Assembly: GCA_021792365.1 (NCBI GenBank)
Contig: JAJYUT010000003.1
Span: 186,001 to 250,000, forward strand
Length of the DNA stretch: 64,000 nucleotides
Reading direction: 5' to 3'
From: Pseudomonadota bacterium
GTDB lineage: Bacteria; Pseudomonadota; Alphaproteobacteria; Dongiales; Dongiaceae
This document shows, piece by piece, positions 1-7,965 of this stretch (the stretch's first letter is position 1; each line of letters begins with the position of its first letter). The notes under the pieces were generated by a model. It saw only the letters and a list, made by a program, of their open reading frames with translations. It was not told the origin of the DNA and did no database searches. A program made the translations under genes and the position numbers.

Positions 1-703
1 CCGGGACTTCGAGATTGCGCTCTATGACCTCGATCGCCTTGACCAGGGCAGGCTGGGTTATGCCCAGCCTGTTGTTGAGGCTCATGCGTTGCCTGTCTTT
101 CGCCTGGCGGATCGCGCCATAGACGAATTGGTCGGCCACCTTGCTCGCAACCTCCGCGCCCTCCCTTTGCCGTATCAGTTGCAGCATCACATCCATCGCC
201 GAGGTTCCGCCGGCACAAGTGAACACGCCGCGATCGATGACAAACAGATCGCTTGTCACGTTGACATGAGGATACGCCTCGCGGAATGCCTCCAAATAGT
301 CCCAATGTACTGTGCAGCGCCTGCCGTTAAGGAGGCCGGACGCTGCGAGGATGAAAGTCGCCGTGCTGACGCTGCCGATGATGACTTCCTGCCGTGACAT
401 CCGCAGCAGATAGTTCCTCAAGCGGGTGCTTCGATATCGGTCGCTGCCCATGCCACCGCACACGACAACCATTTCCAGCCTTTCCGTTGGCCGAGCCGGC
501 AGGGCATCAGTCAGAACCTCGAGCCCGCCGCCGGACGAGACCGCTCCTCCTTCCGACGAAAGATGCCTCCACTCATACAAGCGCTTGCCGCTGATCAGAT
601 TGGCGCCCCGCAACGGCTCAACCAGGGATGCAAAGGCCAGTAGGGAGAACCCCGGCGTCAGGATGACGCCGATGCGAAAGAGCTCATTGGCTTTCATTTC
701 CAT
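1..703 (-). CDS. GlxA-family (AraC-type) transcriptional regulator, C-terminus cut by window edge
   Basis: About 234 residues are visible, reading leftward off the window. The N-terminal two thirds look like the DJ-1/PfpI-like ligand-sensing domain of GlxA regulators: the opening FRIGVILTPGFSLLAFASL, the glycine stretch VVVCGGMGS, and the segment FTCAGGTSAMDVML. The last visible residues (ITQPALVKAIEVIERNLEVP) fit the first helix of an AraC HTH domain. Two in-frame ATG codons, 703 and 697, are possible starts. The gene diverges from the MttB-like gene with about 125 bases between starts, so it probably controls that gene. Relatives such as GbdR sense betaine- or carnitine-type amines; that ligand is inference here. 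Confidence 0.85.
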   Translation of the reverse strand, partial: MEMKANELFRIGVILTPGFSLLAFASLVEPLRGANLISGKRLYEWRHLSSEGGAVSSGGGLEVLTDALPARPTERLEMVVVCGGMGSDRYRSTRLRNYLLRMSRQEVIIGSVSTATFILAASGLLNGRRCTVHWDYLEAFREAYPHVNVTSDLFVIDRGVFTCAGGTSAMDVMLQLIRQREGAEVASKVADQFVYGAIRQAKDRQRMSLNNRLGITQPALVKAIEVIERNLEVP

Positions 704-826
704 TCTCGTCGCAGGGGCCGAACACGCACAGTCGATGTCGAAACTAGGCTAGTATAGTGTGACCCCGGGGTGAGACAAATCCGCTACTACCTCCGTAGTA
801 TAGAACGCCAATGTCGGAACTGTGCC

Positions 827-2371
827 ATGGCAGAAAATGCGAAATCCCGCCGTACCAGGAGATCCCGGGAGCAGACGCAACTCGGCGCCAAGCTGCTGAG
901 GTCACCGATCCTTCAGAATTTCCTCAGGCCAATCGAACCCATGAACGACGATCAGTTGATGGCAGTTCACGAGGCGTCGCTCAAGCTGCTTCAGGAGGTC
1001 GGCATCGAGTTCATGGGTTCGGCGGCGCGCGAGAAGTTCAGGCAAGCGGGCGCCGAAGTCGATGATGCAACCGGCCTTGTGCGGGTTCCAGAAGACCTGG
1101 TTGATCGCGCGCTCGCATCGGCGCCAAGGCGTTTCACGCTGACACCGCGCAATCCCGAGCGGCGGCTGCATGTGGGCGACAACAACATCGCGTTCGGCTT
1201 GGTCGCCGGGCCACCCAATATCCACGACTGCATCAACGGTCGTCGTTCCGGCAACTACCGGGACTATGTGCGGCTGATACAGCTCGCCCAGAGCTTCGAT
1301 ATCATCCACTTCATTGGCAACCAGCCGACGGCGCCGATCGAGCTGCCAGCCGGCACCCGCCACCTGGATTGCTACCTCGCGAATGTCACGTACGCCGACA
1401 AGGTCTACCACTGCACCTCAATCGGCCGGCAGCGGGCCTTAGATGGCATAGACATCATGGCGATCTCCCGCGGGTTGTCTCGCGAGCAGATGGTCGAGAC
1501 GCCCGGCGTCCTGACCATTATCTCCGTCAACTCCCCGCGCCGCTTCGACGAGGCGATGAGCGACGGTCTGATGGCCATGTCGGAATGGGGACAAGCCGTT
1601 GTCGTCACGCCGTTCACGCTCATGGGAGCCATGACCCCTGTGACTCTGGCGGCCGCTTTAGTGCAGCAGAATGCGGAAGCTCTTGCCGGCATCGTCCTTA
1701 CGCAACTCGTCCGCCCCGGTGCCCCTGTAGTTTATGGCGCCTTCACATCGAACGTCGACATGCGCAGCGGCGCGCCGGCCTTCGGTACGCCCGAGAATGC
1801 CAGGGCAACCATGGCAGCGGGTCAATTGGCCCGATTGTACAAGCTGCCTTATCGCGCCAGCAATTCAAGCGCCAGCAATGTCGTCGACGCTCAAGCCGCC
1901 TATGAATCCGAGATGTCGATCTGGTCGTCGGTCATGGGGCACGCGAACCTGGTCTATCATGGCGCCGGCTGGATGGAGGGCGGGCTGACAGCCTCGTTCG
2001 AGAAGATCATTCTGGATGTCGAGATGCTGCAAATGATGGCTGAGACTATCAAGCCGGTCGACATCACTCCGACGGAGATTGCAGAAGGACTGGCCGCCAT
2101 TGCGGCCGTCAAGACGGGTGGACATTTCTTCGGCGAGGCCCACACGCTGGCGCGCTATGAAACGGCGTTCTACCAGCCTCTCGTGTCCAATTGGCAGAAC
2201 TACGAGAACTGGGAACTGGCGGGCGCGCAGGACGCGACGCAGCGCGCAACGGCAATCTGGCAGAAGGCGCTTGAAATCTATCAGGCGCCGCCGCTGGATC
2301 CTGGCGTTGCGGAGGCGCTGGAGGCGTTTGTCGCACAGCGCAAAGAGGAACTGCGCGGCGTCGATCACTGA
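827..2371 (+). CDS. MttB-superfamily methyltransferase-like protein (non-pyrrolysine type)
   Basis: A 514-residue protein of the trimethylamine methyltransferase MttB superfamily. The family transfers methyl groups from methylated amines (trimethylamine, glycine betaine, carnitine and similar) to a corrinoid protein. The frame has no internal amber codon, so this is the non-pyrrolysine branch whose characterised members demethylate betaines. No corrinoid protein or corrinoid methyltransferase gene is nearby, so the exact acceptor is open. The frame also allows a GTG start at 770, but the ATG at 827 (MAENAKSRRTRRSREQ) gives a more family-like N-terminus. Neither start has a strong ribosome site. 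The gene diverges from the GlxA-type regulator, a common arrangement for quaternary-amine catabolism. Confidence 0.8.
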   Translation: MAENAKSRRTRRSREQTQLGAKLLRSPILQNFLRPIEPMNDDQLMAVHEASLKLLQEVGIEFMGSAAREKFRQAGAEVDDATGLVRVPEDLVDRALASAPRRFTLTPRNPERRLHVGDNNIAFGLVAGPPNIHDCINGRRSGNYRDYVRLIQLAQSFDIIHFIGNQPTAPIELPAGTRHLDCYLANVTYADKVYHCTSIGRQRALDGIDIMAISRGLSREQMVETPGVLTIISVNSPRRFDEAMSDGLMAMSEWGQAVVVTPFTLMGAMTPVTLAAALVQQNAEALAGIVLTQLVRPGAPVVYGAFTSNVDMRSGAPAFGTPENARATMAAGQLARLYKLPYRASNSSASNVVDAQAAYESEMSIWSSVMGHANLVYHGAGWMEGGLTASFEKIILDVEMLQMMAETIKPVDITPTEIAEGLAAIAAVKTGGHFFGEAHTLARYETAFYQPLVSNWQNYENWELAGAQDATQRATAIWQKALEIYQAPPLDPGVAEALEAFVAQRKEELRGVDH

Positions 2372-2555
2372 CCAGCGCACGTATCGCCGGATTTGATCTG
2401 GGAAAGATAGAGATCCGGCCCCGATCCGGGCGATAGGCATGATCGCGCTGAAACGCCGCAAAGCGCTCGGGCTCCATGTCCCCGACGATTAACTGCGGCC
2501 CGGCATCGCCTTTCGCCAAGACGCTACCATCCGGTGCGGCGAGACGTACGTTGCG
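2372..2555 (-). pseudogene. Remnant of a carbon-nitrogen hydrolase (nitrilase-like) C-terminus
   Basis: Immediately after the TAG of the FAD-dependent dehydrogenase, and in the same frame, the minus strand reads RNVRLAAPDGSVLAKG, then DAGPQLIVGDMEPERF, then a DRG-type ending. This is the arrangement at the C-terminus of nitrilase-superfamily amidohydrolases: a 'DP-G-vLA' strand, then 'g-l-aDld-e', then 'R---P---DR'. There is no start codon and no catalytic Glu-Lys-Cys region, and the frame runs on into the 3' end of the convergent MttB-like gene. I read it as the tail of a lost amidase or nitrilase gene. The match is by eye only. Confidence 0.4.
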
Positions 2556-3989
2556 CTACGTGCCAGCGGCTCCCCAACCTACAGGAACGACTTTCCCGGG
2601 GTTGAGGATGCCGCGCGGGTCCAAGGCCAATTTCACCGATGTCATCAAGCCGAGTTCGGTCGGCGATCGATAGCGAAGCAAGGATGCGATCCGCGTCTGT
2701 CCCACGCCATGCTCAGCGCTAAATGAGCCGCCGGCCTTCATCACGGCGTCCTCGATACGCTCGGTCATGCCCTGCGACCTCTGCCGATAGAGCTCCAGGT
2801 GCATCCCAAGCGGCGGCAGAACATTGATGTGCAAATTGCCGTCCCCGATATGGCCGAAAACGTGCAAGCGTGGCGTCGGGTGTTCGTGCGCGACGATCCG
2901 GTCGATTTCCCGGAGGATCTCCGGGATCCGGGAGATTGGCACGGCGACATCGTGCTTGACCGCGCCGCCCTCCGCTCGCTCGCCGTCCGGCAGCCCCTCC
3001 CGGAGCTGCCAGAATGCCTGGCGGTGGGCCTCGCTCTGGGCGACGACCGAATCCAGCGCAGTGCCCTGCTCGATGGCACGCAACAGAACGGCCTCCAGTC
3101 CGGGCGCGAAATCCCGCGCGTCGTCACAGCTGGCCAACTCGCATAGCACATAGGCCGGATGTTCCTCGGCCAGCGGATGCCTAAATTTCGGCAAATGCCG
3201 GCGCAGCATCTGCACGCCGAAGCGCGTGAAATATTCAAATGAGGTCAGCTCGCTCCCGAAGCGCCCGCTGAACGCGACATAGAGTTCGAGGGCACGATCG
3301 GCGTCCGGTACGGCGATCACCAGGGTCGCAATTTGCCGCGGCCGCGGCACCAAGCGAAGCGTGGCGGCGGTGACGATGCCGGTCGTTCCCTCGGCGCCGA
3401 TGAACAGATGCTTCGGATCCAGGCCGGTATTGTCCTTGCGGACGCTGCGCAGCCCGTTCCAGATGCGCCCGTCCGCCAGAACCACTTCCAGCCCCAAGAC
3501 CAGTGCGCGCATGGTGCCATAGGCCACAACCTGCACGCCGCCGGCATTGGTGGCGATGTTACCGCCGATCTGGCAGGAGCCCTCAGCCGCCAAGCTTAAC
3601 GGCAACAGGCGGTCGCGCTGCCCCGCCGCCGCCTGCGCCGCCGCCAAGACGACTCCGGCTTCCACCGTCATGGTGTTGTCGATGACATCGACCGCACGGA
3701 TGGCGTTCATCCGGCGCAGGCTCAGAATGACCTGCCGCACGTCTGGCGCCGGGACGCCGCCGCCCACGAGGCCGGTATTGCCACCTTGCGGCACGATCGC
3801 GACTCCGCGCGCGGCGCAGGCCTGCACGGTGATGGCAACCTCCTGCGCATTGCGGGGCAGCACAACGCATTCGGCGGGATGTCTGATCAGGCCGCGGAAA
3901 TCTGTTTCGAAGGACTGGCGGTCTGCCGTGTCTGTCACGATGGCGCCGGGCGACAGGGCCTGCGCCAGGAATGGGATCAGATCCTGCAT
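2556..3989 (-). CDS. FAD-binding oxidoreductase, D-2-hydroxyacid dehydrogenase (GlcD/D2HGDH-like)
   Basis: A 477-residue flavoprotein of the VAO/GlcD family. The FAD-binding (PCMH) domain occupies roughly residues 35-215, with VPQGGNTGLVGGGVP and the SLAAEGSCQIGGNIATNAGG loop. The C-terminal oxidase domain carries HVFGHIGDGNLHINV and ends with the typical SFSAEHGVGQ...LDPRGILNPGKV. Family members oxidise D-lactate, glycolate or D-2-hydroxyglutarate and pass electrons to the respiratory chain. It begins 14 bases after the second permease of a polyamine-type ABC transporter and is probably the last gene of that operon. This suggests it oxidises a hydroxy-acid product of the imported compound. 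Confidence 0.85.
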   Translation of the reverse strand: MQDLIPFLAQALSPGAIVTDTADRQSFETDFRGLIRHPAECVVLPRNAQEVAITVQACAARGVAIVPQGGNTGLVGGGVPAPDVRQVILSLRRMNAIRAVDVIDNTMTVEAGVVLAAAQAAAGQRDRLLPLSLAAEGSCQIGGNIATNAGGVQVVAYGTMRALVLGLEVVLADGRIWNGLRSVRKDNTGLDPKHLFIGAEGTTGIVTAATLRLVPRPRQIATLVIAVPDADRALELYVAFSGRFGSELTSFEYFTRFGVQMLRRHLPKFRHPLAEEHPAYVLCELASCDDARDFAPGLEAVLLRAIEQGTALDSVVAQSEAHRQAFWQLREGLPDGERAEGGAVKHDVAVPISRIPEILREIDRIVAHEHPTPRLHVFGHIGDGNLHINVLPPLGMHLELYRQRSQGMTERIEDAVMKAGGSFSAEHGVGQTRIASLLRYRSPTELGLMTSVKLALDPRGILNPGKVVPVGWGAAGT

Positions 3990-4003
3990 TGATTGCTATT
4001 CCG

Positions 4004-4804
4004 CTACTCGTCGAACGTCATGACGCTTTTCGGCATCAGCTGCCGGCCGACGAGGCAGCACAGCACGGTCGTTAGGACGAGGATTATGGTGATGAGCGCA
4101 TTGATATCCGGCGTGAAGCCGATCCGCATCATCGCCCAGAGCCGCATCGGCAGCGTGTTCTCCGTGCCGGTCAGCATGATGGTGATCATGGTTTCATCGA
4201 AGGACAGCGCAAAGGCCAGGACCGCGGCGCCCAGCATCGCGCTTTTCAGATTCGGCAACAACACGAGAGAGAAGGTCTGCCAGCGGCTCGCCCCCAAGTC
4301 GTAGGAGGCCTCGATCAAGTTCGCGCTGATGGATTGCAGGCGCATCAGTACAATGCGATAGACCAGCGCTAGAACGAACAGCACATGGCCGATCGCCACC
4401 GTGACCAGCGAACGCGGAAAATCGATTTCGCGAAAGAAGATCAGCAGCGACAGCCCGGTAACGATGGGAGGGGTCAAAAACGGCAGGAAGATCAGCAGCT
4501 GCAGGAACTCCCGCGCGCGCGACTTTCCGCCAAGGTAATAGAGCGCCATGCCGGTGCCGATGACGGTCGACGCCACCACCGCGACCAAGCCGACGAGAAA
4601 GGTGTGACCGACCGCCTCCAGGATGGAGGTGTTGCGCGTCAGCTTGACATAGGCGCTGAGGTTGAACGTGTCCCAGTCGATCGCCCCGCGCTGGATGGTG
4701 AAGAAGGACGAGACCACCGAAACCAGGATCGGCCCGTAGAGCAGCGCAAAAACCAAAGCGGTGATGAAGCCGAGCACCAAGGTCGCGACCAAGCTACGCT
4801 TCAT
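4004..4804 (-). CDS. ABC transporter permease, PotC-like (spermidine/putrescine type)
   Basis: A 266-residue inner-membrane protein with about six hydrophobic segments. The EAA loop of binding-protein-dependent permeases is present (LIEASYDLGASRWQTF...LLPNLK). The C-terminal stretch with FALSFDETMITIM is characteristic of the PotC half of polyamine-type transporters. The frame stays open well upstream, but the ATG at 4804 overlaps the stop of the preceding permease as ATGA, which fixes the start. It pairs with the PotB-like permease and the ATPase upstream. The substrate is not readable from the permease; the surrounding catabolic genes favour a polyol- or amino-acid-derived compound. Confidence 0.88.
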   Translation of the reverse strand: MKRSLVATLVLGFITALVFALLYGPILVSVVSSFFTIQRGAIDWDTFNLSAYVKLTRNTSILEAVGHTFLVGLVAVVASTVIGTGMALYYLGGKSRAREFLQLLIFLPFLTPPIVTGLSLLIFFREIDFPRSLVTVAIGHVLFVLALVYRIVLMRLQSISANLIEASYDLGASRWQTFSLVLLPNLKSAMLGAAVLAFALSFDETMITIMLTGTENTLPMRLWAMMRIGFTPDINALITIILVLTTVLCCLVGRQLMPKSVMTFDE

Positions 4805-5700
4805 GCCGTCCCCCGGCGCGACGAACCGTATCTTGCACCCACCACGATGGCGATCACGATGACTCCCATCAGGATGACCGAAAGGGCGGCTCCAAACGGC
4901 CAGTTGAAGGCGATGCCGAACTGGCTGTAGACGATGCGGCCGAAGGTGAAGCCCGCCTGCCCGCCGACCATCTGCGGGGTGAGGAAATCCCCGATCGCCA
5001 GCACGAACACAAAAGTCGCGGCGGCGACAACGCCGGGCAGACTCATCGGCAGAATCACCCACAGGAACGTCTGCCCGCCGCCGGCGCCGAGATCGGTCGA
5101 GGCCTCGAGCAGGTTGCGCGGGATGCGCTCAAGCGACAGCAGGATCGGCAGCACGGCGAACGGGATCAGCAACGCGAGCTGCGTCAGCATGACGGCATTC
5201 AGGTTGAAGACGAAGAAGCTGGACGGCGTGTCGATGAGGCCGAGCCCCATCAGCAGCTGGTTCAACAGGCCGTTGGCGCCGAGGATGCTGCGCAGCGCGT
5301 AGATCTTGATGATGTAGCTCATCAGGAGCGGCACCAGGATCAGCATGACCAGGGTCGACTTCATCCGCCCCTTGATGCCTGTCAGAAAATACGCGACCGG
5401 ATAGGCAACCAGGGTCGCCATGGCGGCGACACCGAGGCAGAGCAGGATCGTCTGCCAGAAGACGCGAAAGAACGCCTCGCCAGCGAAAAAGCGCAGGTAA
5501 TTCTGCAGGGAAAGGCTGTAGTGCATCGCACCACCCTCCACCCAGAAGAAGCTGTAGACCAGGAACGTCAGCAGCGGCACCAGGACGAAGATCACCGGCA
5601 ACCCGTAGACGGTTGCCACGATCAAGGCCTGTTGCAGCGCGCGCCACCGGCGCCCGTCCGCTCCCTCCCGGCGACCGCTCAGGCCAGAACCACCCTGCAT
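4801..5700 (-). CDS. ABC transporter permease, PotB-like
   Basis: A 299-residue permease with several hydrophobic helices and an EAA loop (LLEASTDLGAGGGQTFLWVI). The FVLAIGDFLTPQMVGG segment is typical of PotB-type subunits. The ATG at 5700 is preferred over the in-frame TTG at 5715 because a GGAG sequence sits about 8 bases before it. It overlaps the 3' end of the ATPase gene by 22 bases and the next permease by 4, so the transporter subunits are translationally coupled. Confidence 0.88.
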   Translation of the reverse strand: MQGGSGLSGRREGADGRRWRALQQALIVATVYGLPVIFVLVPLLTFLVYSFFWVEGGAMHYSLSLQNYLRFFAGEAFFRVFWQTILLCLGVAAMATLVAYPVAYFLTGIKGRMKSTLVMLILVPLLMSYIIKIYALRSILGANGLLNQLLMGLGLIDTPSSFFVFNLNAVMLTQLALLIPFAVLPILLSLERIPRNLLEASTDLGAGGGQTFLWVILPMSLPGVVAAATFVFVLAIGDFLTPQMVGGQAGFTFGRIVYSQFGIAFNWPFGAALSVILMGVIVIAIVVGARYGSSRRGTA

Positions 5701-6788
5701 GCCTCGGCTCTCCAACTCGCCACGACCGATTGCCCCACCTGAATCGGCACGCCCTCCGCGCGGCTTTGCAGCCGCACCTGCAGCACGCAGGCGCCCCCCG
5801 TATGCACGACTCGCACCGATGTGAGCGCTCCGCTAAAGGAGACTGCCTCAATGCGGCCTTCCATGCGATTGAGTTCTGCATCGAGGCGGGCATCGGCCGG
5901 ATGCAAAGAAACTTCCTCGGGTCGCACCGCGCCATAGGCAGCAAGTCCGCTGGCGGCGCCCGCGATCTCCGGCTGGCCGTCGACGGCACAGCGGATGGGT
6001 CCCCACCCAGCCTCGACATGACGGTAATGATTGCCCGCGGCGCCGAGCAATCCCTTCAGCAGGTTGTTCTCGCCGAAGAAGCGCGCGACGAACTCAGTGC
6101 CCGGCCGGTAATATAGGTCGCGCGGTCGGCCGATCTGCAAGACCTTGCCAGCGCTAACGACGCAGATGCGGTCCGCCATGGCGATGGCTTCCTCCTGGTC
6201 GTGCGTGACCATCAGGAACGTGGTCTTGATCTCGCGCTGAATGTCCTTCAGGAAGCCTTGCATCTGCTTGCGCAGTTCAACATCGAGCGCACCGAGGGGT
6301 TCGTCGAGCAGGATCAGGCGCGGCTGACAGATGATCGCGCGGGCCAGGGCGACGCGCTGGCGCTGGCCACCCGACAATTGCGCCGGGTAACGTTGGCCGT
6401 ACCCGTCGAGTTGTACCATCCGCAGGCTGCGCGCCACCGTCTGGGCCATGTCCGCGCGGGCCGCGCCGCGCACCCGAAGTCCGTAGCCGACGTTCTCCGC
6501 GACGGTCATATGCGGGAACAAGGCATAGTCTTGGAACACGGTGTTAAACGGACGCTGGTTGATCGGCACCTCGGTGATATCGTCACCGCCGAGAATCACC
6601 CGGCCCCGGCTAGGCGCCGTGAAGCCGCCGATGATGCGCAGGATGGTCGATTTTCCCGACCCCGAGGGACCCAGGATGGTGATCACCTCGCCGTCACCGA
6701 CCCGCAAGTCGACATCGGCCAGGACCGGCACGCCGTTGAAGGTCTTGCTAACGGCCCTCAACTCGAGCAGGCATTGTTCGTTCGGCAT
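5679..6788 (-). CDS. ABC transporter ATP-binding protein, PotA-like
   Basis: A 369-residue ATPase. Walker A is GPSGSGKST, the Q-loop lies in VFQDYALFPHMTV, the signature is LSGGQRQRVALARA, Walker B is LILLDEPLGALD, and the H-loop is VTHDQEEA. The final third, about residues 240-369, is a TOBE-type regulatory domain as in PotA/MalK. The frame stays open upstream to 6845, but the ATG at 6788 (MPNEQCLLELRAVSKTF) gives the family's usual N-terminus. It lies about 70 bases after the binding-protein gene in the same operon. Confidence 0.9.
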   Translation of the reverse strand: MPNEQCLLELRAVSKTFNGVPVLADVDLRVGDGEVITILGPSGSGKSTILRIIGGFTAPSRGRVILGGDDITEVPINQRPFNTVFQDYALFPHMTVAENVGYGLRVRGAARADMAQTVARSLRMVQLDGYGQRYPAQLSGGQRQRVALARAIICQPRLILLDEPLGALDVELRKQMQGFLKDIQREIKTTFLMVTHDQEEAIAMADRICVVSAGKVLQIGRPRDLYYRPGTEFVARFFGENNLLKGLLGAAGNHYRHVEAGWGPIRCAVDGQPEIAGAASGLAAYGAVRPEEVSLHPADARLDAELNRMEGRIEAVSFSGALTSVRVVHTGGACVLQVRLQSRAEGVPIQVGQSVVASWRAEACRVVLA

Positions 6789-6858
6789 CTCAATCCCCCG
6801 GCAAGGGCCTGCCGACCGGCGGCCCTTGCCAACGTGCCTGTTCAATCGGCCTTGCGGA

Positions 6859-7893
6859 TCACGGCGCCGCCTTGATCTCGTTCCACAGATCCGACCGCAG
6901 GGTGGGATTCTCGACCGGTTCCACGTAGATCAGCTTGTCGTCGGGATTGGCGACATCAGTCTCGGTCACCGTGTTGCCGTAGCCGGTGCGCTCCGACATC
7001 TGCGCACTGATCTTCTTGTCGAGCAGGAAGTTAATCCACTGCTCGGCCAGCTCCTTTTCCTTGACGCCGCTGGTCAGCGCCCAGGTGTCGAGCCAAGCAA
7101 GCGCGCCTTCGCTGGGGATGATGTAGCCGATATTCGCGCCCGCGGCCTCCATGGCCTTCACCTGCAGCCGGCCGAAGTTGGCCCAGATCAAGGCGACGTC
7201 GTTGTTCTGGTAGATCTGCGTCCCGTCATCCATGTTGGTATAGAAGGTCAGCACGTTGCTCTTGAGTGCGATCAGCTTGGCCTTGATCTGTTCGTACTGC
7301 TCCGGCGACAGGTTGAACGGATCGGGAAAACCCATCACCAAAGCGGTGAACGAGAAATTGTATTCGCCGTTGTCATAGGCCAGCACCTTGCCCTGGTATT
7401 TCGGATCCCAAAGGATGGACATGCTGGTCGGCGTCGGCTGCACCTTATCCTTGTCATAGATGAGGCCGCCGCTGGCATCGAAGGCGAAGGGAATGGCGTG
7501 CACCTTGCCGTCCCGCGTGATGCCCTGGACCTTGGTCAGATTGCTGAAGCGTGGCAGCGTCGCCTGCTGGTTCGGAATCGCGGCGAGATCGATTGGCGTG
7601 GTCAGGCCGGCATCGATGTAGCGCTGCAGTTGGGCGGAGTTGACGGCGAAGATGTCGAAGTCCTTGCCTTCGCTGCCCATCATCTTGGCCCAGATCTCGT
7701 CATCGCTCGCGATGAAGACCACTTCGACATCGGCGCCGGTCTTCTCCTCGAACTCCTTCACCCAATCGTCATCGGCATAGCCCTGCCACGACATGATGCG
7801 CAGCTCCTTGGCCTGCGCCGGGGGCGCCGCCAGCAGCGCCGAGACCGCCGCCGCGCCGAGCACACTTAGAAACCGATTGTTGATCCTGATCAT
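6859..7893 (-). CDS. ABC transporter extracellular substrate-binding protein, PotD-like
   Basis: A 344-residue periplasmic binding protein with a clear N-terminal signal peptide (hydrophobic run ending in APPAQAK, cleavage near residue 28). The mature start ELRIMSWQGYADDDWVKEFE is typical of the polyamine/PotD family (SBP_bac cluster D). It is the first transporter gene of the leftward operon and lies 72 bases after iolD. The PotD fold also binds opines, aminophosphonates and polyols, so spermidine specificity should not be assumed. Confidence 0.88.
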   Translation of the reverse strand: MIRINNRFLSVLGAAAVSALLAAPPAQAKELRIMSWQGYADDDWVKEFEEKTGADVEVVFIASDDEIWAKMMGSEGKDFDIFAVNSAQLQRYIDAGLTTPIDLAAIPNQQATLPRFSNLTKVQGITRDGKVHAIPFAFDASGGLIYDKDKVQPTPTSMSILWDPKYQGKVLAYDNGEYNFSFTALVMGFPDPFNLSPEQYEQIKAKLIALKSNVLTFYTNMDDGTQIYQNNDVALIWANFGRLQVKAMEAAGANIGYIIPSEGALAWLDTWALTSGVKEKELAEQWINFLLDKKISAQMSERTGYGNTVTETDVANPDDKLIYVEPVENPTLRSDLWNEIKAAP

Positions 7894-7965
7894 TGTGTTT
7901 TCTCCCAGTTCTGCTCGTTATTGCTGCCGAATTCGCTTCGGCTGACGTGATCCGATGTGATTCGT

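Noticed and set aside
2109-2519. 136-codon minus-strand frame overlapping the MttB-like gene
   Set aside because: Only its first part resembles a protein family (the nitrilase remnant). The rest is antisense to the methyltransferase gene and is Arg/Pro-rich.
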